Source of the DNA: Bacillaceae bacterium OF18-1A
GTDB lineage: Bacteria > Bacillota > Bacilli > Bacillales > Bacillaceae_G
Length of the DNA: 64,000 nt
Direction of reading: 5' to 3'
Assembly: GCA_027694045.1 (NCBI GenBank)
Contig: JAQEWB010000003.1
Coordinates: 269,534 to 333,533 of the forward strand
Below the pieces are notes generated by a model, which worked only from the letters and a program-made list of their open reading frames with translations, had not been told where the DNA came from and made no database searches. This document shows positions 44,716 through 53,214 of this stretch, in pieces. Within the stretch, counting starts at the first letter, position 1. The number at the start of each line of letters is the position of its first letter. The position numbers were made by a program, and so were the translations under genes.

Positions 44716-45987
44716 ATGAAGAAAATCTTGTCTATTTTACTAGCACTTTTATTGTCAATTTCTTCCTTAGGAGTAACAACATCCCATGCGGAAGAAAAAG
44801 TACATATAGAAGCTGCTGCTGCACTTCTATTTGATGCAGATACTGGAAAAATACTGCATGAACAAAATCCAGATGAATTACTAGCTATTGCTAGTATGTC
44901 AAAATTAATTGTTGTTTACGCTGTTTTAGAAGCAATTAAGGAAGGTAAGATTACTTGGGATACGAAAGTAAATATTTCTGATTACGCTTATGAAATCTCT
45001 CGTAATAATGAATTCTCTAACGTACCATTCGAAAAAGGACGTCAATATACTGTAAGAGAATTATATCATTCTATCGTTATCTTCTCTGCGAATGGATCTA
45101 GTATTGCTTTAGCAGAACTTCTTGCAGGCAGTGAGAAAAACTTCTTAAATTTGGCGAATGAGCATGCAAAAAAACTAGGGTTAAAGAAATATAAATTTGT
45201 AAACGCTACTGGGTTAAATAATGCTGATTTAAAAGGAAAACATCCTGAAGGTACAGATCCAAATGGAGAAAATTCTATGTCAGCTCGCGATATGGGTATT
45301 CTTTCAAAAACAATTATTACAAAGTATCCAGAAATGCTAGAGGATACAAAACAAAGATTTAGAAACTTCCCAGATAATCATCCAAAACCAATTCGTATGG
45401 AAAACTGGAACTGGATGTTACCAGGGGCAGCCTTTGCTTATGAAGGTACAGATGGTTTAAAAACAGGAAGTTCTGATACAGCTGGATATGGATTTACTAT
45501 TACGGCGAAACGCGGCGATTTACGCCTTATCTCTGTTATTATTAAAACAAAATCAATGGATGAGCGCTTTACAGAGTCTCGTGAATTAATTGAATACGGG
45601 TTTAATAACTTCGAAAAGCAAAAGACAAAAATCGATAAAAATAACACTATCCCTGTAGTAAAAGGGAAAGAAGATCAAGTAACGGTTGCTCCTGAGAAAG
45701 AGATAACAGTAATTGCGAAAAAAGGTAGCAAAGCACCTTACAAAATTGGAACTGAAGCAGATAAATCACTTGCTGAAGATGGCCATTTAGTTGCTCCTAT
45801 TAAAAAAGATACAAAGGTCGGTTCCATCGTTTTAGAATCCACTGACAAATACGGTTTCTTAGATGGAAATAAAAGCATGAAAGTTACCGCAAAAACAACC
45901 GAAGAAGTAGAAAAAGCAAATTGGTTCATATTAACAATGCGTTCTATTGGTGATTTCTTCTCAGGATTATGGTCTAAAGTATTTTAA
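44716..45987 (+). CDS. D-alanyl-D-alanine carboxypeptidase (PBP5 family)
   Basis: Secreted S11 peptidase of 423 residues. The signal peptide is residues 1-26 (MKKILSILLALLLS...SHA). The active-site triad is SMSK (Ser about 62), SAN near 122 and KTG near 250. A C-terminal beta domain follows, and the last ~20 residues form an amphipathic membrane anchor (WFILTMRSIGDFFSGLW). It trims the terminal D-Ala of murein pentapeptides. AAGGTGATAA precedes the ATG at 44716; the upstream in-frame ATGs have no ribosome site. Confidence 0.92.
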   Translation: MKKILSILLALLLSISSLGVTTSHAEEKVHIEAAAALLFDADTGKILHEQNPDELLAIASMSKLIVVYAVLEAIKEGKITWDTKVNISDYAYEISRNNEFSNVPFEKGRQYTVRELYHSIVIFSANGSSIALAELLAGSEKNFLNLANEHAKKLGLKKYKFVNATGLNNADLKGKHPEGTDPNGENSMSARDMGILSKTIITKYPEMLEDTKQRFRNFPDNHPKPIRMENWNWMLPGAAFAYEGTDGLKTGSSDTAGYGFTITAKRGDLRLISVIIKTKSMDERFTESRELIEYGFNNFEKQKTKIDKNNTIPVVKGKEDQVTVAPEKEITVIAKKGSKAPYKIGTEADKSLAEDGHLVAPIKKDTKVGSIVLESTDKYGFLDGNKSMKVTAKTTEEVEKANWFILTMRSIGDFFSGLWSKVF

Positions 45988-45989
45988 TG

Positions 45990-46018
45990 AAAAAGCTAGC
46001 CTACGCTAGCTTTTTTTA
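45990..46018 (+). terminator. carboxypeptidase gene terminator
   Basis: AAAGCTAGC pairs with GCTAGCTTT across a 4-base loop, then a T-run. Confidence 0.9.
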
Positions 46019-46114
46019 TTTTCCCCTCTCAATGTAAAACTTCGTTTGGTTGTCATATCTGAGTCCTTTTTCTCATACGTATGAACTAGTAATTGTTACA
46101 CACTTCATCTAGAG

Positions 46115-46273
46115 ATAAAGTGAAACTTTAATCAGTAGGGGTTTTGTTCATCCCCACTGATTATTAGCCTTCACCAATCGGGCGCTTAGGGGTAGTTTGA
46201 TCTCCCATCCAACTTCTTTTCTCCAGCCTAATTTTAAAGGTGGGAGTTTTACTGCCCGTTAATGCGGGATAAA
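46115..46273 (+). repeat. bcr1-like repeat, full-length copy
   Basis: 159 bases beginning ATAAAGTGAAACTTTAATCAG and ending GCCCGTTAATGCGGGATAAA. The same ATAAA (TTTAT) borders both ends, as a target duplication would. Size (~155 bp), borders and sequence fit the B. cereus group repeat bcr1 as I remember it. The internal part can fold (GGGAGT/ATCTCCC; GCCCG..CGGGA). It lies between a carboxypeptidase gene and cwlJ and contains no gene. Confidence 0.8.
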
Positions 46274-46314
46274 CCTCTTTCTACAGTGCATTCAAAAAAG
46301 AGAGGTGACACATA

Positions 46315-46737
46315 ATGGGTGTTATCGCGTATAACGAAGAAGATGTAAAGTTATTAGCTAGGCTGATGCGTGCTGAAGCCGAAGGAGAAGGACAACAAGG
46401 AATGTTAATGGTCGGAAATGTTGGAGTAAATCGCGTCCGTGGGAATTGCTTAGATTTTAAAAACATACGTAATTTACGCCAAATGGTTTACCAAAACCCT
46501 GGTGGTTTTGAAGCAACACAAAAAGGTTATTTTTATCAACGAGCACGTGAACAAGATATCGCTTTGGCAAGACGTACTATTCAAGGACAACGTTTTTGGC
46601 CTGCCAACTTTGCTTTATGGTTCTTTAGACCTGAAGGCCCTTGCCCGCCAACTTGGTATAACCAACAAAATTCTGGACGTTTTAAAAAGCACTGTTTCTT
46701 CCAGCCAACCGGAGGAGATTGTCCAGGCGTATATTAA
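46315..46737 (+). CDS. cwlJ: spore cortex-lytic enzyme CwlJ
   Basis: Hydrolase_2/SleB-type lytic enzyme of 140 residues without a signal peptide, placed in the spore coat and needed for calcium-dipicolinate-triggered germination. Typical motifs are ARLMRAEAEGEGQQGMLMVG (catalytic Glu), NVGVNRVRGNC, GYFYQRARE and GPCPPTWYNQ. GAGAGGTGAC precedes the ATG. gerQ follows by 26 bases, the conserved operon. Confidence 0.95.
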   Translation: MGVIAYNEEDVKLLARLMRAEAEGEGQQGMLMVGNVGVNRVRGNCLDFKNIRNLRQMVYQNPGGFEATQKGYFYQRAREQDIALARRTIQGQRFWPANFALWFFRPEGPCPPTWYNQQNSGRFKKHCFFQPTGGDCPGVY

Positions 46738-46763
46738 GGGATAAAATGAGGAGGGATTTTTGA

Positions 46764-47201
46764 ATGGCACAGCAACAAAACCCATATTACGGAACAGGCT
46801 TTTATCAACCATCTGGTTCTTACGTACAACCACAACAGATGACTGCGCAGCAACAACAACAGCAACAACAGCAGCAAGCAATGCAACAACAAGCCGCGCA
46901 AGCTCAATATGCAATTTCTCAAGGTATGTTACCTCTAGAGCAATCGTATATTGAAAATATTCTTCGCTTGAATAAGGGTAAACAAGCAACAGTTGTAATG
47001 ACCTATGAGCGTGGTAGCTCCCTAGGCACACAATCATACACAGGTATTATCGAAGCTGCTGGCCGTGATCATATCGTTCTTAGTGAACCTCAATCTGGTA
47101 AGCGTTATTTACTACTCATGATTTACTTAGATTACGTAGAATTCCCAGAAGAAATTACGTATTTACCTAGTCAACAAGCAACTTATGCTCCAAGACCATA
47201 A
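46764..47201 (+). CDS. gerQ: spore coat protein GerQ
   Basis: Coat protein of 145 residues required for the assembly and function of CwlJ. The N-terminal 55 residues are rich in Gln, with an uninterrupted run of ten Gln encoded by CAA/CAG repeats around 46850-46877. The conserved C-terminal domain is QGMLPLEQSYIENILRLNKG onward to EFPEEITYLP. In B. subtilis three Lys close to the N-terminus are cross-linked by transglutaminase Tgl; here the first 50 residues contain no Lys. GAGGAGGGATTT precedes the ATG. Confidence 0.94.
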   Translation: MAQQQNPYYGTGFYQPSGSYVQPQQMTAQQQQQQQQQQAMQQQAAQAQYAISQGMLPLEQSYIENILRLNKGKQATVVMTYERGSSLGTQSYTGIIEAAGRDHIVLSEPQSGKRYLLLMIYLDYVEFPEEITYLPSQQATYAPRP

Positions 47202-47236
47202 AAAAAAGCTGGCATATGCCAGCTTTTGTTTTTTAT
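47201..47236. terminator. terminator between gerQ and ywdK
   Basis: AAAAGCTGGCAT/ATGCCAGCTTTT forms a perfect palindrome, with A and T runs on each side. Confidence 0.88.
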
Positions 47237-47601
47237 AACCCTTTTACAACTGCGGTTCCGACTAAAATCCAAGCCACAATAAATGCCACTCCACCAAGAG
47301 GTGTAATTGGGCCAAAGAACTTAATTCCTGTCGTGCTTAACGCATATAAACTACCTGAGAACATAATAATCCCAGCAACCATAAGCCAACCAGCAGTAGT
47401 TAAAAGTGATGATTGAATCTTATCCATCAATAAAGCAACTACGAATAGTCCGCCCGCATGAAACATTTGATATGTAACACCTGTTTTCCAAACTTCTAAC
47501 ATTTTTGCAGAAATTTTATTTTCTAAACCGTGTGCTCCAAATGCTCCTAACGCAACGGATAGCCCCGCTGCAATACAACCTAGTAAAAAGAAAATTTTCA
47601 T
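47233..47601 (-). CDS. ywdK: DUF423 family membrane protein (YwdK)
   Basis: Membrane protein of 122 residues with four helices. The DUF423 signature is the N-terminal LSVALGAFGAHGLENK, and the C-terminal stretch is GGVAFIVAWILVG. Function unknown. Same length and region as B. subtilis ywdK, downstream of gerQ. Confidence 0.9.
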   Translation of the reverse strand: MKIFFLLGCIAAGLSVALGAFGAHGLENKISAKMLEVWKTGVTYQMFHAGGLFVVALLMDKIQSSLLTTAGWLMVAGIIMFSGSLYALSTTGIKFFGPITPLGGVAFIVAWILVGTAVVKGL

Positions 47602-47657
47602 TTTAATTCCCCTTTTTTACTTTTATCATAAGCAATTTTTTCACATAAGCCAAACGA

Positions 47658-47711
47658 TTTATCCCGCTATTTGTGAGCAGTAAGCCCCAACTGATTAAAG
47701 CTTCACTTTAT
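47658..47711 (-). repeat. bcr1-like repeat, minimal form
   Basis: 54 bases, TTTATCCCGCTATTTGTGAG...GATTAAAGCTTCACTTTAT, with TTTAT at both ends. It consists of both family ends joined directly, with the middle deleted. It touches the end of the ywdI-like gene. Confidence 0.75.
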
Positions 47712-47714
47712 CTC

Positions 47715-47999
47715 CTAGAAATCAAATAAAGAATTACCGTTTGCATCACTTTCTTTTATATATACTGGCTCTCCAGAAACTGGTGCGATTGGTTGCACCG
47801 TTACCGGTTGTGATCCAATTACTTGCGATTGAATTTGTGGTTCTCTATACATAGAAGGCTCAACTTGTTCATCTAATAATAGATCGCATAAAGCTCGTAC
47901 AACTAATAAGTGCTCCTTTGACTTTTGCCCTTCACTACTTTTAGCCTTTGCAATTTCATTCGCCATTTTATTTAAAATTTTATCGCTCGATATTTGCAT
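47715..47999 (-). CDS. ywdI: YwdI family protein (DUF5327)
   Basis: Small soluble protein of 94 residues. The helical N-terminal half (ISSDKILNKMANEIAKAKSS; LLVVRALCDLLLDE) is followed by a Pro/Gln-rich disordered tail ending NSLFDF. Matches the YwdI family by position and form. Function unknown. Its ATG is six bases after the K+ channel stop on the same strand, so the two are cotranscribed. Confidence 0.78.
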   Translation of the reverse strand: MQISSDKILNKMANEIAKAKSSEGQKSKEHLLVVRALCDLLLDEQVEPSMYREPQIQSQVIGSQPVTVQPIAPVSGEPVYIKESDANGNSLFDF

Positions 48000-48005
48000 T
48001 CCTTA

Positions 48006-48494
48006 TCACCTCTTACTTTGTAGTTCTTTCTCAAATTGTCCCAGCTTCTCTACTGAACCAAATACTATTATCATATCACGTTCTTGCAGTTTTTCCTGCC
48101 CCGTCGGATTATGTATAACATTCCCATTTCTCAAAATCGCTAAAATTGTTACATCAAATTGATTCCTCACATCACTCTCTAGTAACGATTTACTAGCTAA
48201 AATAGAGCCTTTTCCGACTGCAATTTCTTCAATTACAAATGACTGATCCACACCATACAATACTGTATCAATATAATGAACTGTTAGCGGATTCGCAATA
48301 CCCTTTGCAATATGAATTCCTGCATGTGTTACAGGAACGGCATCTCCATATCCAACAGTTAATACGGTAATCATCGTCATCCAAAATGCTTGAAACAAAC
48401 TAATCTCTTCAATTGTCATAAATCCTAGCGTTCCTAAAATTACAACGAAAGTCATACATACAACTGCTATCCATAATTGCTTACGTGCATTCAT
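48006..48494 (-). CDS. K+ channel-like protein lacking TM2 and the RCK-N domain
   Basis: Frame of 162 codons. The N-terminal TM1 (QLWIAVVCMTFVVILGTLGF) and pore loop with an intact selectivity filter TVGYGD are present. Right after the filter (DAVPVTHAG) the sequence jumps to KGIANPLTVHYIDTVLYG, the segment that follows the Rossmann RCK domain, and on to RCK-C/TrkA-C (DVTILAILRNGNVIHNPTG). Related channels (MthK/YugO type) have ~330 residues. TM2 and ~140 residues of RCK-N are missing in frame, so it is either a decayed gene or an unusual mini-protein. The frame is open from a TTG at 48506; the ATG at 48494 is taken. Confidence 0.75.
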   Translation of the reverse strand: MNARKQLWIAVVCMTFVVILGTLGFMTIEEISLFQAFWMTMITVLTVGYGDAVPVTHAGIHIAKGIANPLTVHYIDTVLYGVDQSFVIEEIAVGKGSILASKSLLESDVRNQFDVTILAILRNGNVIHNPTGQEKLQERDMIIVFGSVEKLGQFEKELQSKR

Positions 48495-48587
48495 ATTACG
48501 TTTCAACTCTTTTCTATCTACAATCTTTGCCTGTGGAAATGAAATACGTATATACTAGATACGGAATCTATGAAAGAGGTTGATATA

Positions 48588-49871
48588 ATGAAGATATTTC
48601 TTTCCGCCCTACAATGGGCACTATTTATTTTAGCTGGAAGTCTTATTGTACCAATTAGCGTCGCGACTAGTTATGGTCTCGATGGTGCCGAAGCTATCGC
48701 TTTCGTACAAAGAACATTATTTGTTCTCGGATTCGCCGGACTATTGCAAGCTATATTTGGTCATAAACTTCCTATTCAAGAAGGTCCCGCAGGCCTTTGG
48801 TGGGGAATTTTTTCCCTTTATGCAAGTTTAGGCGTTGTATTATTTGGATCAAGTAATGAAACGCTTAAAGTTCTTCAATATGCTTTCTTATTAAGTGGTA
48901 TTATTTGTATTATTCTGAGCGTATTTGGACTTATCGATAAACTTGTTCGTTATTTTACACCGACAGTTATTGGAACATATTTATTTCTTCTTGTCGCACA
49001 GCTTAGTGGTTCTTTCTTAAAAGGCATGTTTGGCCTTGATGGAAAACATACAGAAGTACAAGCTGACGTATTTATTCTTTCACTCATTGTTATTTTACTA
49101 TCCTTTTTCATCATGAAGCTACCTATTATTGGACAATATTCTGTTCTTTTCAGTATTGTGTGCGGCTGGATATTATTCGCATGCTTCGGATTATCTAATC
49201 CAGTAACACCTGTGACAGATATAATCCGACTTCCATCTCTTTTTGTTTTCGGAATGCCTCGCATTGAATGGAACATGGCAATTACGGTCGCTTTCGTTAC
49301 GCTATTACTTCTAACAAATATGTTAGCAAGTATTCGCGTCGTACAAAAGGTTGTTTCTAAATATGAAGAGAATGTAGCAGAGGATCGTTTTAAACAAGCC
49401 GGTATTATAACGGGAATAAATCAATTATTAGGCGGTTTATTTTCAGCTATTGGACCTGTTGCCATTTCTGGATCAGCAGGGTTCATTGCAACGACCAATA
49501 TTTATAAGCGACTACCATTTATGTTAGGTTCAAGCTTTATTATTCTCGTTAGTATATTCCCTAAGATTACTTCATTCTTTGCAGCAATTCCTGTTGCGGT
49601 TGGTTATGCTGCGATCTATCCTGTATTTGCAAGTATGATCGGTCTCGCTTTTCGTGAATACGACACTGTACAAAATAAAGAACGTTTATTTAAAGTAGCA
49701 GGCCTCTCAATCTTTACAGGAGTTGGAGTTATGTTCGTTCCAGCGGGGGCATTTTCTACATTGCCACCATTTTTAGCCTCATTTTTAAGTAACGGCCTCG
49801 TTCTTGGATCTGTAATGGCTATTTTGCTCGAAATACTATTTTCTCGGTCAAACGAAAAACAACTATCGTAA
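48588..49871 (+). CDS. ywdJ: purine/pyrimidine permease family protein (YwdJ)
   Basis: NCS2-like transporter of 427 residues with about 12 helices (GLDGAEAIAFVQRTLFVLG; VGYGAIYPVFASMIG-like region near 350). In B. subtilis ywdJ lies between ywdI/ywdK and ung, as here. It probably takes up a nucleobase such as xanthine or uracil. The ATG at 48588 follows AAGAGG; the ATG at 48570 lies before it with no ribosome site. No purine riboswitch is seen upstream. Confidence 0.85.
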   Translation: MKIFLSALQWALFILAGSLIVPISVATSYGLDGAEAIAFVQRTLFVLGFAGLLQAIFGHKLPIQEGPAGLWWGIFSLYASLGVVLFGSSNETLKVLQYAFLLSGIICIILSVFGLIDKLVRYFTPTVIGTYLFLLVAQLSGSFLKGMFGLDGKHTEVQADVFILSLIVILLSFFIMKLPIIGQYSVLFSIVCGWILFACFGLSNPVTPVTDIIRLPSLFVFGMPRIEWNMAITVAFVTLLLLTNMLASIRVVQKVVSKYEENVAEDRFKQAGIITGINQLLGGLFSAIGPVAISGSAGFIATTNIYKRLPFMLGSSFIILVSIFPKITSFFAAIPVAVGYAAIYPVFASMIGLAFREYDTVQNKERLFKVAGLSIFTGVGVMFVPAGAFSTLPPFLASFLSNGLVLGSVMAILLEILFSRSNEKQLS

Positions 49872-49922
49872 ATTGGAAAACTTCCATTATTGCACTCTAT
49901 CTTTAGAGTTGTTACGATAATG

Positions 49923-49980
49923 ATAAAGTGCAATTTTAATCATTGAGGGTGTTATTATTAGTGCACGCCAACTGGGCTTT
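49923..49980 (+). repeat. bcr1-like repeat, left end, diverged
   Basis: ATAAAGTGCAATTTTAATC... resembles the family left end, with the sequence diverging after about 35 bases. Right border uncertain; the 269-base gap before the HAD gene holds this and the next hairpin only. Confidence 0.5.
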
Positions 49981-49982
49981 AC

Positions 49983-50025
49983 AGTATAAATTATTATGGG
50001 CAACGAGCTCATGATAATTTATACT
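49983..50025. other. strong hairpin upstream of the HAD gene
   Basis: AGTATAAATTATTATG and CATGATAATTTATACT are 16-base arms with one mismatch and an 11-base loop. It may be an insertion in the repeat remnant or a regulator site. Confidence 0.5.
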
Positions 50026-50140
50026 AACAATGCAGAACTTCTCCTAACTTCATACAGGGAGGTTCGATGTCTTACTATATATTCCCCAATATCTTCATAA
50101 AAAATTTATTTCTATCTAAACAAAGAAAGGAACTTTCTAT

Positions 50141-50962
50141 ATGACTTATAAAATGATTGTTTTAGACTTAGATGATACTTTATTACGTGATGACCATACG
50201 ATTTCACCTCGTACGAAAGAAGCTTTAATGACAGCACAAGAGCAAGGAGTTAAAGTTGTACTTGCTTCTGGACGTCCAACCTTCGGCATGCGCAACGTTG
50301 CAAAAGAACTTCGTTTAGAAGAGTACGGTAGCTTTATTCTATCGTTTAACGGCGCAAAAATTATTAACTGCAAAACAAATGAAGAAATCTTTAGTAGTAC
50401 ACTATCTCCTGAAATCGTTCACAACCTATTTGAAATTAGTAAAGCTGAAGACGTATGGATTCACACTTATATGGGTGATGATATCGTAACTGAAGAAAAT
50501 AATCCTTATACTGAAATTGAAGGCGAAATTACTGGTATGCCAATTGTTGTAGTAGATGATTTTAAATCTGCTGTTAAAGAGCCTGTAGTAAAAGTACTCA
50601 TGAATAAAGAAGCTGAACGACTTGTTGAAGTAGAAAAGAAACTACAAAAACAACTAGAAGGTCAATTGAGCGTTATGCGCTCGAAGCCATTCTTCTTAGA
50701 ATTCACTGAATATGGTGTTACAAAAGGCACGAGCTTAAACCAACTGATTCAAAAGCTTGGCATTAAGCGTGAAGAAGTTATCGCAATGGGTGATAGCTAT
50801 AACGACCAAGCAATGATTGAGTTTGCTGGACTTGGTGTTGCAATGGGTAATGCACCAGATGATATTAAAGAAATTGCAGACTATGTAACAGATACAAATA
50901 TGAACGATGGTGTTGCAAAAGTTGTAGAGAAATTCGTTTTAAAAACAGAAGTACTTGTTTAA
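50141..50962 (+). CDS. Cof-type HAD-IIB phosphatase
   Basis: HAD phosphatase of 273 residues. Motif I is DLDDTLLRDD (nucleophile Asp near 9), motif II ASGRP near 45, the Lys of motif III in VTKGTSLNQLIQKLG and motif IV GDSYNDQAMIEFAG. The C2B cap is in the middle. Family members remove phosphate from sugar phosphates, pyridoxal phosphate or FMN; the substrate is not predictable. AAAGGAAC precedes the ATG. Confidence 0.92.
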   Translation: MTYKMIVLDLDDTLLRDDHTISPRTKEALMTAQEQGVKVVLASGRPTFGMRNVAKELRLEEYGSFILSFNGAKIINCKTNEEIFSSTLSPEIVHNLFEISKAEDVWIHTYMGDDIVTEENNPYTEIEGEITGMPIVVVDDFKSAVKEPVVKVLMNKEAERLVEVEKKLQKQLEGQLSVMRSKPFFLEFTEYGVTKGTSLNQLIQKLGIKREEVIAMGDSYNDQAMIEFAGLGVAMGNAPDDIKEIADYVTDTNMNDGVAKVVEKFVLKTEVLV

Positions 50963-50975
50963 TATTTTCACTCAT

Positions 50976-51014
50976 AAAACCTATTTGAAGTCAAATACTT
51001 CAAATAGGTTTTTA
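50976..51014 (+). terminator. HAD gene terminator
   Basis: AAAACCTATTTGAAGT pairs with ACTTCAAATAGGTTTT across a 5-base loop, then T. Confidence 0.92.
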
Positions 51015-51171
51015 TTTAAATTACAATGCTTTTGTGACTATATTTTGAACTTTGCACTATTCTCGTAGTGTAAACTTTCTTTTTGTATATAATGGAACAA
51101 AATAGACTATTTTATTTTGAAAAAGAATACAAATTTACTATAAACAAGTATACGTTAAAGGAGGCTACTTC

Positions 51172-51462
51172 ATGTTATCTACACCAATCGGACGATTAAG
51201 AGCAATCGGCCTAATAGAGGGTATTTCTTTCCTATTACTACTATTTGTAGCAATGCCGTTAAAATATTTTGCGGGATTTGCAACAGCTGTGAAAATTACA
51301 GGTATGGCGCACGGCGTTCTATTTATACTATTTATCTTTGCGGTAATTCAAGTAACAATCGTTCACCGTAAATCTATTTTATGGGCACTTGGCGCACTAG
51401 TTGCATCAGTTATCCCATTCGGTACTTTTGTACTAGATGCAAAATTAAAAAATGAACAATAA
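51172..51462 (+). CDS. DUF3817 family membrane protein
   Basis: Membrane protein of 96 residues with three helices. The DUF3817 pattern is RLRAIGLIEGISFLLLLFVA at the start and KITGMAHGVLFILFIFAVIQ in the middle. Function unknown. AAAGGAGGCT precedes the ATG. Monocistronic. Confidence 0.88.
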   Translation: MLSTPIGRLRAIGLIEGISFLLLLFVAMPLKYFAGFATAVKITGMAHGVLFILFIFAVIQVTIVHRKSILWALGALVASVIPFGTFVLDAKLKNEQ

Positions 51463-51497
51463 AAAGGTAGTTAACAACTGTTAACTACCTTTTCTAT
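51462..51497. terminator. DUF3817 gene terminator
   Basis: AAAAGGTAGTTAACA pairs with TGTTAACTACCTTTT; A and T runs on both sides. It also faces ung. Confidence 0.9.
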
Positions 51498-51500
51498 TTA

Positions 51501-51527
51501 CCCCCGATTGATTAAAGTTTCACTTTA
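51501..51527 (-). repeat. bcr1-like repeat end fragment at the ung stop
   Basis: CCCCCGATTGATTAAAGTTTCACTTTA is the family end without the rest of the element. The ung stop codon is formed by its terminal TTTA. Confidence 0.6.
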
Positions 51528-52202
51528 CAAATTTGGAATTTCCCAATCAATTTCTCTTTCGCCCATATTAGCTAAAATCGTATTTACTTTAGAGTATGGT
51601 TTACTACCAAAGAAGCCACGTCTTGCTGATAATGGACTTGGGTGTACAGACTCGATAATGTGATGATTCGTGTTCGTAATTAACTTCTCCTTCGCCTGTG
51701 CATGGCGTCCCCACAATATGAAAATAACTGGCTTTTCACGCTCATTTAATAGTTCAATTACGCGATCTGTGAAATGCTCCCATCCTTTTCCTTTATGAGA
51801 ATTCGCTTCACCTTGTCGAACTGTTAATACGGTATTTAACAATAGTACTCCTTGCTCCGCCCACTTTACTAAATAACCGTTATTCGGAATTTCATAACCG
51901 TATTCATCTCGAAGTTCTTTATACATATTTAACAATGAAGGTGGCGTTTTAATACCAGGTTGTACCGAAAAGCTTAAGCCATGTGCTTGATCTGGCCCAT
52001 GATACGGGTCTTGACCTAAAATAACAACCTTTGTATTTTCATAACTCGTATACTGAAGAGCATTAAATATATCTTCTTTCTTTGGATAAATCACATGCGC
52101 CTCATACTCTTCTTTTAAAAAATCAGCTAACGATTGATAATATTCTTTCTCAAACTCCGGTGCCAACAGCGGTCCCCAATCATTCTTTAAAACATTCTCC
52201 AT
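51525..52202 (-). CDS. ung: uracil-DNA glycosylase
   Basis: Family 1 UDG of 225 residues that removes uracil from DNA at the start of base excision repair. The catalytic water-activating motif is [18 protein letters not shown] near 65, the uracil-binding Asn is in [11 protein letters not shown], and the Leu intercalation loop is [13 protein letters not shown] near 190. The gene order near ywdI-K is that of B. subtilis. Confidence 0.97.
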   Translation of the reverse strand: MENVLKNDWGPLLAPEFEKEYYQSLADFLKEEYEAHVIYPKKEDIFNALQYTSYENTKVVILGQDPYHGPDQAHGLSFSVQPGIKTPPSLLNMYKELRDEYGYEIPNNGYLVKWAEQGVLLLNTVLTVRQGEANSHKGKGWEHFTDRVIELLNEREKPVIFILWGRHAQAKEKLITNTNHHIIESVHPSPLSARRGFFGSKPYSKVNTILANMGEREIDWEIPNL

Positions 52203-52221
52203 ACTTTCACTTCCCGTCCAA

Positions 52222-53214
52222 TTAATTTACCATATCCTGCTTTGTAAACACTATAAATGAAATAATAAGAGATACTACTGCCCAAACTGTTAAATTCATT
52301 AACGAAAATCCCATCGATAGCCCTTGTAAAGCAGGCAATTTTCCTGATAAATAATCCGTTAACGATAAGTTGACACTAAAAATGTATTTCGCGCCTTCCC
52401 AAGATGTTGCGAATGAACTTAAAATACCGCCTGCAATTAATGCAGCTAACATAACGCCCATACCAGCTGGTGTATTACGAATTAACACAGAAACCATAAA
52501 TGATATAGTTCCGACAACGATAGCAACAAACCAAGCTAATCCGTACGCCATTAATATGTATTGCCACTGTGGAATCAGATGTACAAAATTCGTATTTAAT
52601 GTTTCCTTATCAATAACAAACCCTGTTAACACAGGTAAATTCCAGCCTGAGTATCCAAATACAAGACCCGATAATACGTAAGCAAATACGCCTACAAGAA
52701 GCAATATGAGCGAAATAAAAAATAACATCGTCACATATTTACTTAGGAGTATTTTCCATCGCCGAATCGGTCTTGTAAGCAACATTTTCATCGTTCCATC
52801 ACTCCGCTCACCTGAAACGATATCAATAGCAACAATCATTACGAGAAGTGGAATAAATAGTGTAATCCCTTGTTCAATAAATGCTCGCACAAATGTCGGT
52901 GCCCCCGGTGCCATCGGATTAATATCATGGTCTAAATAATATTGTTGTTGTTCCACTCTTACTTTTAGCCAATCACGCCATTCTTCTGGCAATCTAGAGT
53001 TGTTCAAGCGGTTTTGAGAATCAACGATTTGCTGTTGCAATGAAACTTTCCAATCTGCCGTACCGAGCCTTTTTTGTGTCGTTTCGATTTCACGATACTG
53101 CGCATACACAAAAAGTGGAATCAAAATTGCTAAAATGAGCATAACAACAAAAATACGTTTCTTACGATAAATTTTTTCTGATTCATTTAAAACTAAATTC
53201 GCAAATTCACGCAT
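52222..53214 (-). CDS. ABC-2 exporter permease linked to an SGNH hydrolase
   Basis: Membrane protein of 330 residues. One N-terminal helix ([21 protein letters not shown]) is followed by an extracellular helical stretch of about 100 residues, then five more helices with the ABC-2 motif [19 protein letters not shown]. The ATG at 53214 follows GGGGTGA inside the ATPase gene end (8-base overlap), so translation is coupled. Substrate unknown. Confidence 0.88.
   Translation of the reverse strand: MREFANLVLNESEKIYRKKRIFVVMLILAILIPLFVYAQYREIETTQKRLGTADWKVSLQQQIVDSQNRLNNSRLPEEWRDWLKVRVEQQQYYLDHDINPMAPGAPTFVRAFIEQGITLFIPLLVMIVAIDIVSGERSDGTMKMLLTRPIRRWKILLSKYVTMLFFISLILLLVGVFAYVLSGLVFGYSGWNLPVLTGFVIDKETLNTNFVHLIPQWQYILMAYGLAWFVAIVVGTISFMVSVLIRNTPAGMGVMLAALIAGGILSSFATSWEGAKYIFSVNLSLTDYLSGKLPALQGLSMGFSLMNLTVWAVVSLIISFIVFTKQDMVN

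Noticed and set aside
46850..46885. CAA/CAG run in gerQ as a possible non-coding microsatellite
   Set aside because: It is within an intact conserved coat-protein gene and encodes its Gln-rich segment.
48508..48587. Purine riboswitch upstream of the ywdJ-like permease
   Set aside because: The leader is too short and lacks the conserved loop sequences.
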